Source: Cylindrodendrum hubeiense (taxonomy: Eukaryota > Ascomycota > Sordariomycetes > Hypocreales > Nectriaceae). From it: a DNA stretch of 64,000 nt. Within the stretch, counting starts at the first letter, position 1, and each line of letters starts with the position of its first letter. Shown one piece after another: positions 10,564 through 22,375 of the stretch. A program made the translations under genes and the position numbers. The notes beneath the pieces were generated by a model. The model was not told the DNA's origin, made no database searches, and saw nothing but the letters and a program-made list of their open reading frames with translations. Location: contig JAANBB010000068.1 of assembly GCA_014621425.1 (NCBI GenBank), positions 1 through 64,000 on the forward strand, in the 5' to 3' direction.

Positions 10564-11817
10564 ATGGAGCGTCCCTCCACACCACCGTCGACGTCCGGGC
10601 CTTCACGGATCGTATCGCCACCCACTCCAGCGGTCACCAGGCGAATAGTGAGTCTTCAGCTGAACCGTCTGACAGTGTGGTGGTCGGAACTAAAACCCCC
10701 TATAGGAGGAGAACCGACTTCGGGCGAAAGCGATCCGAGACCAGCGTGAAGCCGAGCAGCGAACATCGGGCAATGCGCCTGTCATCCCAAAGACCGCTGC
10801 GGGCTTCGTGCCGACAGAGAACGTGCACATCAGCAAGACCGCCGACGGAAAACGACCGTACAACTCGATCTCGACCGGCGATGCACCAACCAGGACGAAT
10901 CGCGATGGGCGCAACAAGGGCGCCGAGGAGACACTCCGGCCGGCGAAGAAGTTTACCAAGTTCGTCGACTACGACATGAGTGCCATGACGGATACAAAGG
11001 GTGGTTTCCTAACCATAGAGGACGATCCTCACAACTATGCTCTCGGCGGAAAGAAGCCCGGCCAGTCCGATGACGACCAGCGGCCGAAACACATGACTGT
11101 ACAGGAGTGGGAGCGGATGCAGCTGATTAAGAACCTCAAGAGGCTCAAGGCAGGGCCTTTCGAGCCGGGATTGAGTGTGCTGGAGGACGAGGAGAAGAGG
11201 AAGAAGTGTCGGGAGTGCAAGAGCCTGGAGATTGACTTTGTCTGGGAAGAAGTCTTCCATCTCTGCGTGTGCAGCAGGTGTAAGGAGAAGTTCCCGGAAA
11301 AGTATTCACTCCTAACCAAGACGGAGTGCAAGGATGACTACCTACTTACGGATCGTGAGTTATTCTTGTTGCTAAATGGTTATCCTGCTAACATAGACCA
11401 GCTGAGCTACGAGACCCCGAACTCCTTCCTCATCTCAACAAGCCCAACCCACACAAATCTCACTGGCACGACATGATGTTGTTCCTACGATGCCAGGTGG
11501 AGGAATACGCCCTCAAGACGAAATGGGGCTCGTCGGAGGCACTAGACGCTGAGTACGAGCGGCGAGAGACACAGAAGAAGGCGCGCAAGGAAGCCAAGTT
11601 CAAGGAGAAGCTGATGGACCTGAAACGCAAGACACGGACAGACGCATTCCGGCGGCAGGCGGGAGCGCTGAGCAAGTCCGGGGCGAGCAAGTTTGGCGAT
11701 GCGATAGGAGGTGGCAGGCATGTGCACGAGTGGGGGCGGACGGTGGAGAATGCGGACGGGATGACGGTTAAGACTTGTGTGGACTGCGGGATGGAGGTTG
11801 AGGAGTTGGAGTTTTAG
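10564..11817 (+). CDS. RAD14: RAD14/XPA nucleotide-excision-repair damage-verification protein
   Basis: Three exons (10564-10647, 10706-11354, 11402-11817) give about 382 residues; introns are 58 and 47 nt. The last acceptor is the CCAG at 11398-11401, not the TAG four bases earlier, because only that keeps the frame and gives LLTDPELRD. The zinc finger is CX2C..X17..CX2C (Cys 196, 199, 217, 220), exactly the XPA spacing. It is followed by the DNA-binding segment (KTECKDDYLLTDPELRD; HWHDMMLFLRCQVEEYA) and a Lys/Arg-rich helix. XPA/Rad14 binds kinked damaged DNA and coordinates the incision complex in the nucleus. A final pair of CX2C-like half-motifs (TCVDCGMEVEELEF) is common in fungal copies. 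Confidence 0.95.
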
Positions 11818-12732
11818 CTGTGCTGGCAGTCAGATTATGCATGGAAACCCGGTGGCAATGTTTTAAGGGGGATGTTTGCATTGGACTGGCAGGGGATTGC
11901 CATTGCCGTTATGCTGCTGGATAGGGGGGGTGTTTCGGTGTTTGGTGTTTCGGCCGGTTCCTCATTATCAAAACCATCTGAGGCGGAGATGGATAGCTAC
12001 GTCTACTATGAGACAAGACGAGGCAGATAGCCGTTGAATCTTGATCCAACTTCACAGTCCGATGGGAAGCACAGATTACTCGTTATCGGTAACCTGCACT
12101 TCAACCCGTTCCAACCGCTTCTCTCAGACTCGACGCATCCTTGCTTACTCGGGTCATCCTCGTTGGTTTGTTGGTGCGTCGGCTCCATCTTCGCACGTCT
12201 TTCCAGGGGCTAACAAGGCGTGGGCTAACTCGTCAGGGACTCTCCAGGTACGCTTCAGGGACCTCCAGGGGCTTCGCTTGCGGCGTCGGCCTGGGCAGAG
12301 TTGATGCCTGACAGCCTCACTCGCGCTAAGCGCCGCGCTGATTGGCTGAAATCTCGGCGGCGGCAATCAAGCACCCCCCAGCGGGCCCGGCAGCACCAGT
12401 ACCAACGCGGCAGCGCTGCACGCACCACGCAGTAGAAAGAGAGAGACACCTGGCTGAAGCTTTGGCAGGAAAAAGGAATCCCCATCTATCTCCATCATCG
12501 CCCTCACGACCTCGATCTCGACTGCCCAGCCACGACACGACGCGAAACGACCCGCTGACCCCTCGAACGAAGCTTCACCTAACGACGATATTCTCCACTC
12601 GCGACGGGTCGGATCGTGCGCCGCAGACACTCGCTGCAGCCCGCCGTCCATCCCCCGAGCTTGGCCGACACGCTTCCCACCCCAACGCCGCTCGCTCTCG
12701 ATGCACCCGCCCAATTGAACAGGCGCGCCGCG
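11818..12732. other. 3' UTR of RAD14 and promoter/leader of the striatin gene
   Basis: Contains the RAD14 trailer, then a GC-rich promoter. The frame upstream of 12733 stays open for 39 codons but has no ATG, so it is treated as leader. No other gene is seen. Confidence 0.5.
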
Positions 12733-15329
12733 ATGGGCCCGAATGCTGGCAACGGAGTGGGAGGCATGGAGCTGGGGCCCATGATGCAGGGCAACGGCTC
12801 CAACCTGCCCCAGGCCACCGAGTACACCCTGCAGGGCGTCATGCGCTTCCTGCAGACAGAATGGCACCGTCACGAGCGCGACAGGAACGCCTGGGAGATT
12901 GAGAAGCAGGAGATGAAGGGCCGCATCGCCAACCTCGAGGGCCAGGCGCGAAGGGCCGACGCCACCCAGCGCGCCCTCAAGAAGTACGTCTCGATTCTCG
13001 AGCGCAAGGTCAAGGACCAGGCCGGACAGCTCAAGGGCACCGCCGCCACCGACTCCGCCGAGGCTGCGAAGAACGACCGCGCCGCAAAGATCCAGGAGAA
13101 GCTAAGATGTGAGTACATGTCCCAATATCAACACCCATCCCCTCAGCACGAGCCACATACTGACCGACCCCGTGCTTTAGCTTCCCTGGAGCACCCGATA
13201 CCCGGCGTGGATGGCATCGATGGCGAAAAGCTCGACCGAGGCGACGAAGAGGCGACACGACAGGACCTCAAGACCTTCCTCGACCAGTGTCAGTCCGAAT
13301 TTATGTATCTGATGATCGCTCCGGCGAACCCCCAACCACCACGCGACTCCCCTCCACTCCCCATGATTGAGGATCTACGGGAGGTGGAAGCATACGGCAT
13401 GCCAGCTCCTCAACCTATGGAGAGGGAGTTCCAGCTCCCCTCGAGGCCGGCACAAAACCACGTTCAGGAAATGAACTCGAGAGCTCCACCGCCAAACCAC
13501 GCCCCGCCGATGCACCCCGGTGCCTCGCACTATACCCAGAAGACCCAGGAGCTACAACCCCCTCCTATGGTGCGGTCTTCGGGCGAACATCAATCTGGCA
13601 TGTACCAGAACTCGAACGATTGGCCCACGCCCGTCAACGTCACGGCTCGACCTGTTGAGGAGAACACTCAAGCTAACCACGCCGCGGAGGTTCTTGGTGG
13701 CATGGAGGATCCCGCGGAACTCAGGGAGAAGCATCTTGGCGCTCCGGACTCAGACGGCTGGGAGTTTCCCGAGGGAACGTTCCCCGAACCCGGCTCATCC
13801 CACCCTAACCAAACGGCAAACCGACCAGACACGGATGTTTTCCCCACGGCAGATAACCTACCCAAGTCGCCGAATCGAGGCGGCTCTCACCGAAGAAAGA
13901 GCTCTATGTCGAGAAGGCGAAGTGCTGAACACGAACTGGCGTTGAACGCAGCCAAGGCTGCTGAGAGCGGCAACTTCAAACTGAGATTCGGTCTAAGAGG
14001 ACATTTGGACACCGTCCGAACTGTCATCTTCTCTGGCGGTGGTAGCCCAGGCGAGCCTGAGATCTGCACGGCAGGTGATGACGGCATGATCAAGCGATTC
14101 CACATTCCCCGATTAGACGGTCACGCCGGACCCCTTGCCAATGGAGCTTCGGATCTAGATGTTACCGCCAACTTTACTCACCGCGGTCATTCAGGGGCAG
14201 TCCTCTGTCTGACCTCTTGGTCTCCTGCACCCAACTTCTCTACCGGTGGACGCGCGATCGGCGACGGCTGGATATTTTCCGGTGGCCAAGATGCGACTAT
14301 TCGGGTTTGGGAACGCGGCAGAGTCGATCCTAAGGCCACGCTGGAGGGACATACGGATGCCGTCTGGGCCATCTGCGTCCTCCCCGCGACGCTGGGCTCC
14401 GTCTTTGGCAGCTCAAGCCCGTACGGTAGCACGGATCGCATCCTCGTCGTATCTGGTGCAGCTGATGGCTCGGTTCGCCTGTGGTCTGTGAGCGCGCCTC
14501 CCCAACTGAGCTCGCCACAACCTGGAACGAACCGAGCCATGACTGGCCGTGGAGGACGCGTGCGTGGTAACTCGATGAGCTCTGGTAGCGGATTCGCCAG
14601 CACGCCGCAGCCCACCATGGCATCCAACTCGCCCTTTAGCCACACGTTGGTGCACAACATCAGTCGACCAGATAACCCCGAGGCGACTCCGACATGCATC
14701 ACGCCTCTTGGCACCACGGGAACTTCGTTTGTTGTTTCTTACTCGGATGCGGCTATTATCGTCTATGACACAAGGACCGGTGACCGCATCGGCCATATGG
14801 AAAGCCTGGAGACATACGACGGGTCCGTCAAGACAAGCGTCAACGCTGTTGTGGCGACAACGCTTGGTTTAGACCAAGGAAACCCGATCGCCGGCATGGA
14901 GGAGGAGGGAAGCACCGGGGCTACAGGAGGTGGACGATCGATGGCTGGCTCAGGAGTCGAGGGGACGATCATCTCTGGACACGAAGACCGCTTCGTCCGG
15001 TTCTTTGACGCCAACAGCGGTAAGTTGCGATATGTCGAAGTTCTCAAGTCACAATACTAACTCAAGCAGGCCAATGTACATATAACATGATCGCCCACCC
15101 AGACGCCATCTCGAGTCTGTCCCTCAGCCCCGACGGGCGCGAGCTGGTCAGCGCCGGTCACGACGCATCACTTCGATTCTGGAGCTTGGAGAAGCGCACG
15201 TGCACACAGGAGGTGACGAGCCACCGGGTGATGCGAGGCGAGGGCATCTGCGCTTGCGTATGGAGCCAGGACGGGAAGTGGGTGGTGAGCGCAGGAGGCG
15301 ACGGGGTCGTCAAGGTCTTTGCGCGGTAG
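12733..15329 (+). CDS. Striatin (STRIPAK scaffold, PRO11-like)
   Basis: Three exons (12733-13108, 13181-15019, 15070-15329) give about 824 residues. The first intron (72 nt) keeps the frame open and is called from GTGAGT..TTTAG and family continuity. The second (50 nt, TACTAAC branch site) is required to reach the last WD repeats. N-terminal order: Gly/Met-rich start, the striatin segment [20 protein letters not shown] (caveolin-binding-like plus coiled coil, residues about 30-100), and a long disordered linker. A WD40 propeller runs from about residue 390 to the end. Striatin scaffolds PP2A and MST kinases; in Sordaria and Neurospora it is needed for hyphal fusion and fruiting bodies. Length and architecture match fungal orthologues. 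Confidence 0.95.
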
Positions 15330-15916
15330 CCGGGCCATCTTTTCATTCCGAGCCCGGAGCCGATGTTGTTTCTTTTGGGGGAGCGCGTTGCTGGTGCTGG
15401 TGTTGGAGGCGAGGGGTTCGGCGGGCGGCCAGCAACCACTGTGTTATAGTACGTGTTTGAGGAGATCTTTATACTACTCGTCGATACCCGGCACTTGGTG
15501 GTTTCTGCCTGTCTGCGGGCGGGTTTATTCTCCGTGTGCCTTGGTTGGCGGCTCAGTACTTGCTGGATACCTGGGTGTTTTAGTGTTGGCAGAGGAATAT
15601 GTATGAGAGTAATGGAAATTTTCGGCTGAATAAACAGGGATTTCTGTGATTAATCCTGCACCACCCGATGGTAAAGTGAATGTCAATGTTCTTGTATACG
15701 GCAGTAATTCCAGTGCTTTCCTGTGCAATCCGTACTCGTATGACCGTTCGAACGTTAAATGCAGCGAGGTTAAAGACTGGAGTTGATGATGTAGGGTAGC
15801 CGTGATGTCCGAAAACACCTCATTCCCCACTCAATCAAGTGAAGGCTTCTTAACTCCCAATTAGCGAACGATCTCCATCAACCCCCCCAGCTACACAGGC
15901 GCTTCAGCACCTGTAA
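15330..15916. other. 3' UTR of striatin gene, upstream of tRNA-Asp
   Basis: No coding sequence is recognised. A minus-strand open frame at 15525-15830 has no domain and lies over the striatin trailer. Confidence 0.45.
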
Positions 15917-15988
15917 TCTTCCGTAGTATAGTGGTCAGTATGCGAGCTTGTCACGCTCGAGACCCGGGTTCAATTCCCGGCGGGAGAG
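15917..15988 (+). tRNA. tRNA-Asp (anticodon GUC), copy 1
   Basis: A 72-nt cloverleaf. The acceptor stem TCTTCCG pairs with CGGGAGA, with one G-T wobble and a G discriminator base. The D arm follows TA at positions 8-9. The anticodon loop is CTTGTCACG, and the T arm CCGGG-TTCAATT-CCCGG contains the B box. No intron is present. It is identical over its full length to the copy at 18760-18831. Confidence 0.97.
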
Positions 15989-16349
15989 ATCCAGCCACAG
16001 GTGTTACACCTGAGTTTATTTTTTCCTCATTGGAAGAATGCCCTTTTTTTTGTCCGTGCCTTATTGGGTCAGCCATTCGTACTCCATCCCTCTACGGTGT
16101 TGTTATGTTCCAGAAGGATCATAAGATATCCCAAGCGACAAGGGAGAGCAGTGGAAGACGCGCATCGGGGTACTCATTCGCAGATCAATTTAGACCGCCC
16201 TCTCCCTTGATCCGGCTTAAGTTCGCCGAATAACCCGAAGTCAAGTGCGCAGCATTCCTTAGCTTCACAACAAACACTAACGATAAACCACCCTTCCTCC
16301 CACATCCAAGCCCTCCCCTATCCCAGCAGTGCACAATCAATCCGCCGCC
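15989..16349. other. tRNA trailer and promoter of the DUSP gene
   Basis: A T-run at about 16019-16024 and a longer one at 16045-16052 could end RNA polymerase III transcription. The rest is the promoter and leader of the next gene. Confidence 0.5.
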
Positions 16350-17015
16350 ATGGCATGGATGGCCCCGTCCATCTCGGAAATCGTCCCCGGCCTCTTCATC
16401 GGGAATGTAGCCAGCTCGATGAACCGGGACATCCTCCGCGATAACAACATCAACGCCATCGTTTCGCTTCTCAATGGCCCTTATGCGAAATGGAACCACG
16501 ACGAAAACAGGCAACTGGTGCCCGAAGACCGTCATTTATTCGTCCCTTGCTTAGACAGCTCTACCATGGATGTCCTCGCCCTTATGTCGAGCGTCTGTGA
16601 TTGGATCGACCGACACCTCGGGACTCCGACCTCTACTCTACCGCTAGAAGATGGGGCACAAAACGACGGCTTGAACGGCCTCGTTGAAAAGCCACACCGT
16701 CCCGGCCGCGTGCTGGTCCACTGTAAACTTGGCATCTCCCGCTCAGCAACGGTCGTCATAGCCTACCTAATGCGCAAGCGGCACGAAGGACTCGACTCGG
16801 TTCTCAGCGAGGTGAAGAAAAGGCGAAATATCAGGCCAAGCGAGAACTTCATGAACCAGCTGAGGGTATGGGAAGCTGTCGAGTACCAGGTGTGGACGGC
16901 TACGACAAGCACGGTCCCAAAGGAGCTCTACCAAGCTTACTTGGACAGGCGAGCCGCGAAGCTCAAGGCAAAGGGGTTAATAGGCAACGTCCCGATTGTA
17001 ATGACAAGTCTTTGA
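16350..17015 (+). CDS. Dual-specificity protein phosphatase
   Basis: A single exon of 221 residues, starting at an ATG in good context (GCCGCCATGG). It opens with the DSP entry strand ISEIVPGLFIGNV. The signature loop is HCKLGISRSATVVIAYLM (Cys 125, Arg 131), the canonical HCX5R followed by the conserved Ser and Ala. A segment rich in Asp, Gly and Leu (about residues 90-115) is inserted just before the loop. Such enzymes dephosphorylate Ser/Thr and Tyr, often in MAP kinases; the substrate here is unknown. The gene stands alone between the tRNA and a decayed region. Confidence 0.9.
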   Translation: MAWMAPSISEIVPGLFIGNVASSMNRDILRDNNINAIVSLLNGPYAKWNHDENRQLVPEDRHLFVPCLDSSTMDVLALMSSVCDWIDRHLGTPTSTLPLEDGAQNDGLNGLVEKPHRPGRVLVHCKLGISRSATVVIAYLMRKRHEGLDSVLSEVKKRRNIRPSENFMNQLRVWEAVEYQVWTATTSTVPKELYQAYLDRRAAKLKAKGLIGNVPIVMTSL

Positions 17016-17494
17016 GTTGTTTAGAGAGGTGGGGATGGTAATCATCTTAAATTATGCTCGTTACTTTATTTATTATTTAATTTTAATTTTATGTTGAAAC
17101 ACACAGTTGCAAAATGAACACTCAAGGCAGCGAACAATGAACAAGATCAGATGCATACAATTTGCAGACCACTGGTCGCTGCCACTCACCTATTCCAGGT
17201 ACCGCAAAGCACCTTGCCCATACTATACGGCCTTCTCCGTAAAAACGGCGACTCTGACATTCCGGTCATATTCATCAACGTTTTTGCAAGCTGAATCCTC
17301 ACATGCATTTGAAACGCTTGAAACGCCTTATGTTTGCATCCTCGAATTTGTATTGCGAGGCTGATACGAGTGTGGAAGATGTTTCTGGCTGACAAAACGT
17401 GTTAGAACAAGCATCCCTGCAGAACCATAAACATGTCAGACCTTTACTCCCACATACGATCCACCTAGGGATTTAAGGTGTATCCTTCTTCTGG
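17016..17494. other. Intergenic region
   Basis: Starts with the AT-rich trailer of the DUSP gene. No gene is seen. It may hold the more strongly decayed 5' part of the aminotransferase relic that follows. Confidence 0.4.
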
Positions 17495-18100
17495 ACTGGG
17501 GTGTCACCAGTGCTATCTTCAAAAACGTTGCCTTCCAAGTGTAGTCCGTCATCCCAATGTGGTGCTTACTTTGAGACTGGGTTTTGATCCAGAGGTTGAG
17601 GTCAACATCCTCAAACTCGCTTTGATCGATCGGTGCGCACCAGTCTTACCCATAACCTCATCGGATAATGGTTAGCCCCAAAAGCAGGGAGAAATTTCTC
17701 ACAGACCCTTCTACAAAAGCCCCAGGTGATTTTGACAGCATTGAAGAATCGAGCTGGAGTCCTCTGGCAGCCTTCATTGAGTTGGAAAGCGATACATATT
17801 CCAAGCCACAGCTTCAATGTACGCCCTTCCAGTAATTGATCTCCCGGCTCGTACCGTGGCCGTTGCTACTGGTCAAGGGCTTAAGCCTGACGGCTTCTAC
17901 TGTCTAGGGATGTTGCAGGAAACTGGTGTATGTAGTATACCCGGCAGTGGGTTTGATCAAAAGGAAGGAAAATGGCGTTTTCGGTCTACATTCTTCCTGC
18001 CAGTAACCGAATGGATTGTATGGTTCGCTGCCTTGCTCATTTTATGGAAAAATACTACTGGTATGGAAGTATGGACTTTTTCTTTGTACTCTATTGTGGA
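17495..18100 (+). pseudogene. Broken relic of an alanine aminotransferase C-terminal half
   Basis: Fragments in different frames match consecutive parts of the alanine transaminase C-terminal region in the right order. These are QCGAYFE followed by GFDPEVEVNILKLALIDRCAP, then MVSPKSREKF, then MYALPVIDLP, then FYCLGMLQETGVCSIPGSGF and EGKWRFRSTFFLP. A last frame change near 18005 leads into LAHFMEKYY. The active family motif is PD.FYC..LL..TGI..VPGSGF.Q, seen here with few changes. Frame changes and stops (for example TAG at 17671) separate the blocks, so no full protein can be made. I see no N-terminal half with the PLP lysine. Assignment to this enzyme family is firm; the origin (duplicate or insertion) is unknown. 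Confidence 0.75.
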
Positions 18101-18759
18101 ACTGCATCAACATCGATTGCCAAGAATGTTCATCGACGTGGAAATAAGTCATTCGTCTAAACTCAAAGAACTTACTAACAAGAGCGAATGCTAATTTTTG
18201 TATGGAGAATATCTAGACAGCTTCAATGACAGTGGAATTGCGAGAAAGGAGTTCGGTTGAAGAGGCATCAGTGCTTACGGTGATTTATGTCGAATTGTGT
18301 TATGATTGGTAGTTAGCCAGAATATGTACAAAAAGGAATCTCGATCGTCCTCATACGAGAAGCGGTACTCCCATTAATCGATTCGAAATCCTCTCCCGAA
18401 GCCGGTGAGAAAAGCCTACGCGAGAGAGATTACCAGGTTTAATGCGCCGGCCGGGCCTTGAGTACATTGAGTGAGGTTAAACGTTGCTGTATGGAATGAT
18501 CAGGGCGAGTCTGGGAATCAGTTTTCCCTAATTATACGATGCAAGGCAATCTCAAAACCGTAGAAAATTACGGCAAAGAAAGACCTCTAGTAATTTATTT
18601 GTGGTCGTTGTTATTATCGGGCGAGAGAGTCCACGCATGCCTCACGATGCTGGCTCGAAGTCGCCAAATTCAACCAAAACCGACAGCCAAGGGTCTATAA
18701 CCACTAATACCAATCACGTGATTCATCGAACTCACTACAATGGTTGCTCACAACCATCA
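18101..18759. other. AT-rich non-coding region
   Basis: Nothing coding is seen between the aminotransferase relic and the second tRNA. Confidence 0.4.
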
Positions 18760-18831
18760 TCTTCCGTAGTATAGTGGTCAGTATGCGAGCTTGTCACGCT
18801 CGAGACCCGGGTTCAATTCCCGGCGGGAGAG
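18760..18831 (+). tRNA. tRNA-Asp (anticodon GUC), copy 2
   Basis: Identical base for base to the tRNA at 15917-15988 with the same 72-nt cloverleaf, while the flanks differ beyond a few bases. A T-run follows at about 18863-18868. Confidence 0.97.
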
Positions 18832-19357
18832 TCGCCTCATGTGTAACAACACATGCGTTCCTTTTTTGCACATTTCGACTGGTGTTTCTGCCTGAGCCCT
18901 GGGAGCTGGGACGGCGGGATGGGAATGCTCATTAGGCTGTTTGCGTATCTGGTGTGCGAGTTGTGGGGTCGTTAATTAATCTGGACTAAAGACGCTATTC
19001 GAGTGCAACCTTGGATACATTTCTCCCGTATCAATTGTGCTATGCGTACTGAAAAGGCTCCTTAATCGTTGTATGGTTATTATCCAATTCTTTTATTCCC
19101 CTGGGAAGGGTGGCCAGAATTTGAACAGCTGGGGGCGTTCGGGGCGCGATTCAGGTATGGGAAACCACAAGGCGTTCAGGTGGCGAATGCGAAGTGGGCT
19201 AGACTCATTCACTAGTTTGAGACATCGCCTATTGTGGACTATCTAGAGCGATAAGTTTGTACTTATCCCTCCCCCGCGATTAGAGCCTCAACTCCCTCCC
19301 TTCAGCCTTACATCTAACTTCTCCATCTGGTCCTCGCGACCCAGACCTCTGCTCACG
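18832..19357. other. tRNA trailer and promoter of the membrane-protein gene
   Basis: No coding sequence is recognised. CT-rich leader sequence appears from about 19270. Confidence 0.4.
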
Positions 19358-21321
19358 ATGGGCAACCATACGTTTCACAGGGACAAAGCCCTGGTTGAGC
19401 TGGAAAAGCTCCTCCTCAGCAACACGGGCAACCTCACGGCCCTACAGACCATCCGGGCACCTGTTTTCGTTGGCAGCCCTGAAATCCGAGGGAGCACGAC
19501 AATCCTATGGAGCTGCATAATTACCCTCGTTGCGTGCATCTACACAGCGCTCCACCTGAATGTCCCCGCCAACACCCAAAAGATGGCCATGCTTGGCGAG
19601 AAGCTGAAATGGGTTCTGATTGGTCTCATCGCACCGGAGGTGGTTTTGTATCTCGCATCCTCTCAATTCCTCGATGCTCGGAGGTTATCGAAAGAGTTGA
19701 CCAGCTTGTGGCAACAAAAGAAGCACGTTGATGGAGTGGAAATGGAGGTTCAAGGGGAAGATAAATTCCAAGAAGTTGAGGTGAGTCGCGACACTGTAAA
19801 TTTGAGACGAATCTGACAACTCTGCTAGGAGGAGGATCCAGTTTTCGATATCAAGTATGGGTTTTTCGTCGCCATGGGTGGGCTAGAAATCCCCATCAAG
19901 GACATTCAACACTACACAGATCGGTTGGCGACACGCGGCACTCTGGAATCCGGAAACTTGCGGCTTTCTGTCAACGGCGTTTTGCAGCTTGCAAGGCTTG
20001 GGCACTTTCTTACCATTCCAAGCTCCGGGATCGACGATAAAAGCAAAGCAGATACATTCGAAAAGTTTCTCATCATGACGCAAGTGATTTGGATGGCGAC
20101 CCAGTGTACTGTTCGCAAGTCTTACGGGCTGCCCATTTGCCTCCTGGAAATCCATACCCTGGTGCACGTTGTCTGTGCCCTCGTCATGTTCGTGTTCTGG
20201 ATCAAGGTACAAATCACTGTTCTACTTTGAACTACAGAGGTTGGAAGCTGACGAGACATCAGAAACCCAAAGACGTGACTGATCCTATGCCGGTCGAGCC
20301 GTCCCGATTCCGGAACATCATCGCACTCATGGTTCAGGAACAGTTCCACTTCCGAAGGAGCGAGGAGATTATTTTCTACCCGAGATCCCGCATAGGAGAA
20401 GTCAGACCTGAGCAGTCAGCATTTGTGTGGGCTCACCAAACTGACCTCACGCGTCGAAAACGACTTACCGATGAGGACCACCGTGTCTTGCCTATTGAAT
20501 GGGTTCGGCCGAAAGGGAATAGCTGGACTTTGAATGTGGGAGAAGTCCTTTCTTCGGGCTTAGGCATCGTTGGGAGAAGCGCTTCTTGGCAAGTGGAGAG
20601 GTTCCAACGGCGAGTTCTCCCGGATTGGTTCGACGATAGTCCCTATGACCGTCCATCGGACATTCCATCTAGCGTCTGGATTACCGAATGGGTGGATGCG
20701 GAGCCTACTCGACCAACAATCGATCTGCGACCTCAAGATATCGTGCGGTGGGAGCGCGTGGTGGACGCAATTGAATCCATTGAGGGCAGGATCCAGCAAC
20801 CCGAGCTATTCCACCACGACTATCAACAGATCCGATACCCGGACCAGCACTTTCACGATGCATTCACCAGGTCAGCAGGCAACTTCCAGTACACTGGAGA
20901 CAGTCAGGTCGATCCGGACCAGATCCTGAGCTTCATCTTTAGCAGTCCTATTCTGCTCATCCTCCTGCTGGTTCTTCCCGCGGTGTACGGCGGAATCCAC
21001 TTCCTGGCATCATCTCAGCGCTTTCCTACCGAAGTCGAGCTGTTACTGTGGAGGATATCATCCTTTGACATCATGCTCACGATGCCCGTATTTTTCGCAG
21101 TGACCTACATTGGATCCGCTATCTCCAGACAATTCTTCGAGTACGAGTCTCTCGGGGAGAGCTCTTGGGCCATGTTTTATAAGTTCCCGGGGCATTTGAT
21201 GATCTTTGCGTATGTCCTCGCGAGGTCTTATCTTGTCGTTGAATCATTCATTAGTTTACGGTCAGTGCCAATAGGGACATATTGGACACCGTCGTGGTTG
21301 CAAATGATACCCCATATATAA
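19358..21321 (+). CDS. Large multi-pass membrane protein of unknown function
   Basis: Three exons (19358-19780, 19829-20206, 20263-21321) give about 619 residues; introns are 48 and 56 nt. The second acceptor is CATCAG at 20257-20262, the only one in frame. At least five to six hydrophobic segments are visible: TTILWSCIITLVACIYTALHL, KWVLIGLIAPEVVLYLASS, HTLVHVVCALVMFVFWIK, then near the end ILSFIFSSPILLILLLVLP, IMLTMPVFFAVTYIGSAI and GHLMIFAYVLARSYLVVESF. A hydrophilic middle of about 200 residues is rich in Trp, Arg and Asp. The ending (SFISLRSVPIGTYWTPSWLQMIPHI) is typical of an expanded, uncharacterised Pezizomycotina family. No function is known to me. Confidence 0.85.
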
Positions 21322-21474
21322 GAGGAGAGCTTATCCTCAGTAATCGCCTTCAAGCAATGTATATAAACAATTTATCTTGGTCTGGAATGTGATTTATTGA
21401 GCGAGAGATCAACTTCCCTTCGCTAGCGCTCGTTGAGATACCTGTACAATAGTCTCGAAAACTCTCGCTCATTC
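21322..21474. other. 3' region of the membrane-protein gene
   Basis: Trailer sequence with nothing coding seen. Confidence 0.3.
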
Positions 21475-21756
21475 ATGCGTGCCCCCTCTACCGCCCTCGG
21501 CTTTGTTACCACGCTCTCGTTTGCCATTGTCGGTCCCTGAAATGTGTCCAACTCCGTCTCGGCCGAAAGTAGCATCATAACCACCGACGTTGCCACCTCA
21601 GCCGCCGCAAGCACTAGTGGCGAACCGACATCGTCAACTGTCACCAGTACTGGGCCCACGGCACTTCCCACTTTTACCCTTACCGCCGGCAACTCGAATT
21701 CCAGCGACGTCAATGGCAACTAGCTCACGACCGCCGACGGCAACTCCGGTGTTTAA
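21475..21756 (+). pseudogene. Possible relic of a small secreted Ser/Thr-rich protein
   Basis: From an ATG at 21475 the frame reads a signal-peptide-like start (MRAPSTALGFVTTLSFAIVG). It is then broken by TGA at 21538-21540 and TAG at 21721-21723 before a final TAA at 21754. Between the stops it is continuously Ser/Thr-rich, as in fungal surface proteins with a short stalk. An antisense frame is also open across it but has no domain. A splice around the first stop cannot be excluded. Low confidence. Confidence 0.35.
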
Positions 21757-22375
21757 TTAACCCCACTTGATTTGGACCCTGGTCGATTGGGTCATTCTAC
21801 TTGGAGGATGGAACGAGCTTTGCAATTGTGTCGGGGATAGATGACATTCGGTTCACGGGCGGCATCTAGAGTATGGATCCAGAGTTGTGCGGCTAGGACT
21901 TTATGGGGAATAAAAGGGGGGAAACTATCTACCAGCTTAACGTTAAGAGGGACTTTGTATACTAATCCTTGTGCATTTAGAGTAGTAATAGTTAGAATGA
22001 ATCTTTGCCTTTTTTTATTCAGCAGACAGATATGCTACATTTCCCAATCAATATTCGACGAGGAGCTAAGATCTTACTTGTTGACTATATGACCTGTCGA
22101 TTCATAATATGACCAACGAACCGGTAACCTGTTAAATAAATGCAGCTATCGGTGAGTTTAAGGACAGAGCTTCTAAGGTAAATTATAGATGTATCGTGAA
22201 GTGAAGCTGTGTGATTCAGAAAAAGTGAACAGAATGAATCATCCACGAAACTGACCAAATTATTGACTGAAATTAATTACACTTGAACAAACTTATTATC
22301 CCTCGCTAAGAAAAAAAATCGTTGCGGGCTACCTTCAAAGAAATCTCCAATAAAATCCATATTAAACCAAGCACC
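21757..22375. other. AT-rich non-coding region
   Basis: No gene is seen. It probably includes the 3' UTR of the next minus-strand gene. Confidence 0.4.

Noticed and set aside
15931..16233. Open frames running through the tRNA-Asp genes
   Set aside because: They simply translate the tRNA sequence; the same peptide appears at both tRNA copies.
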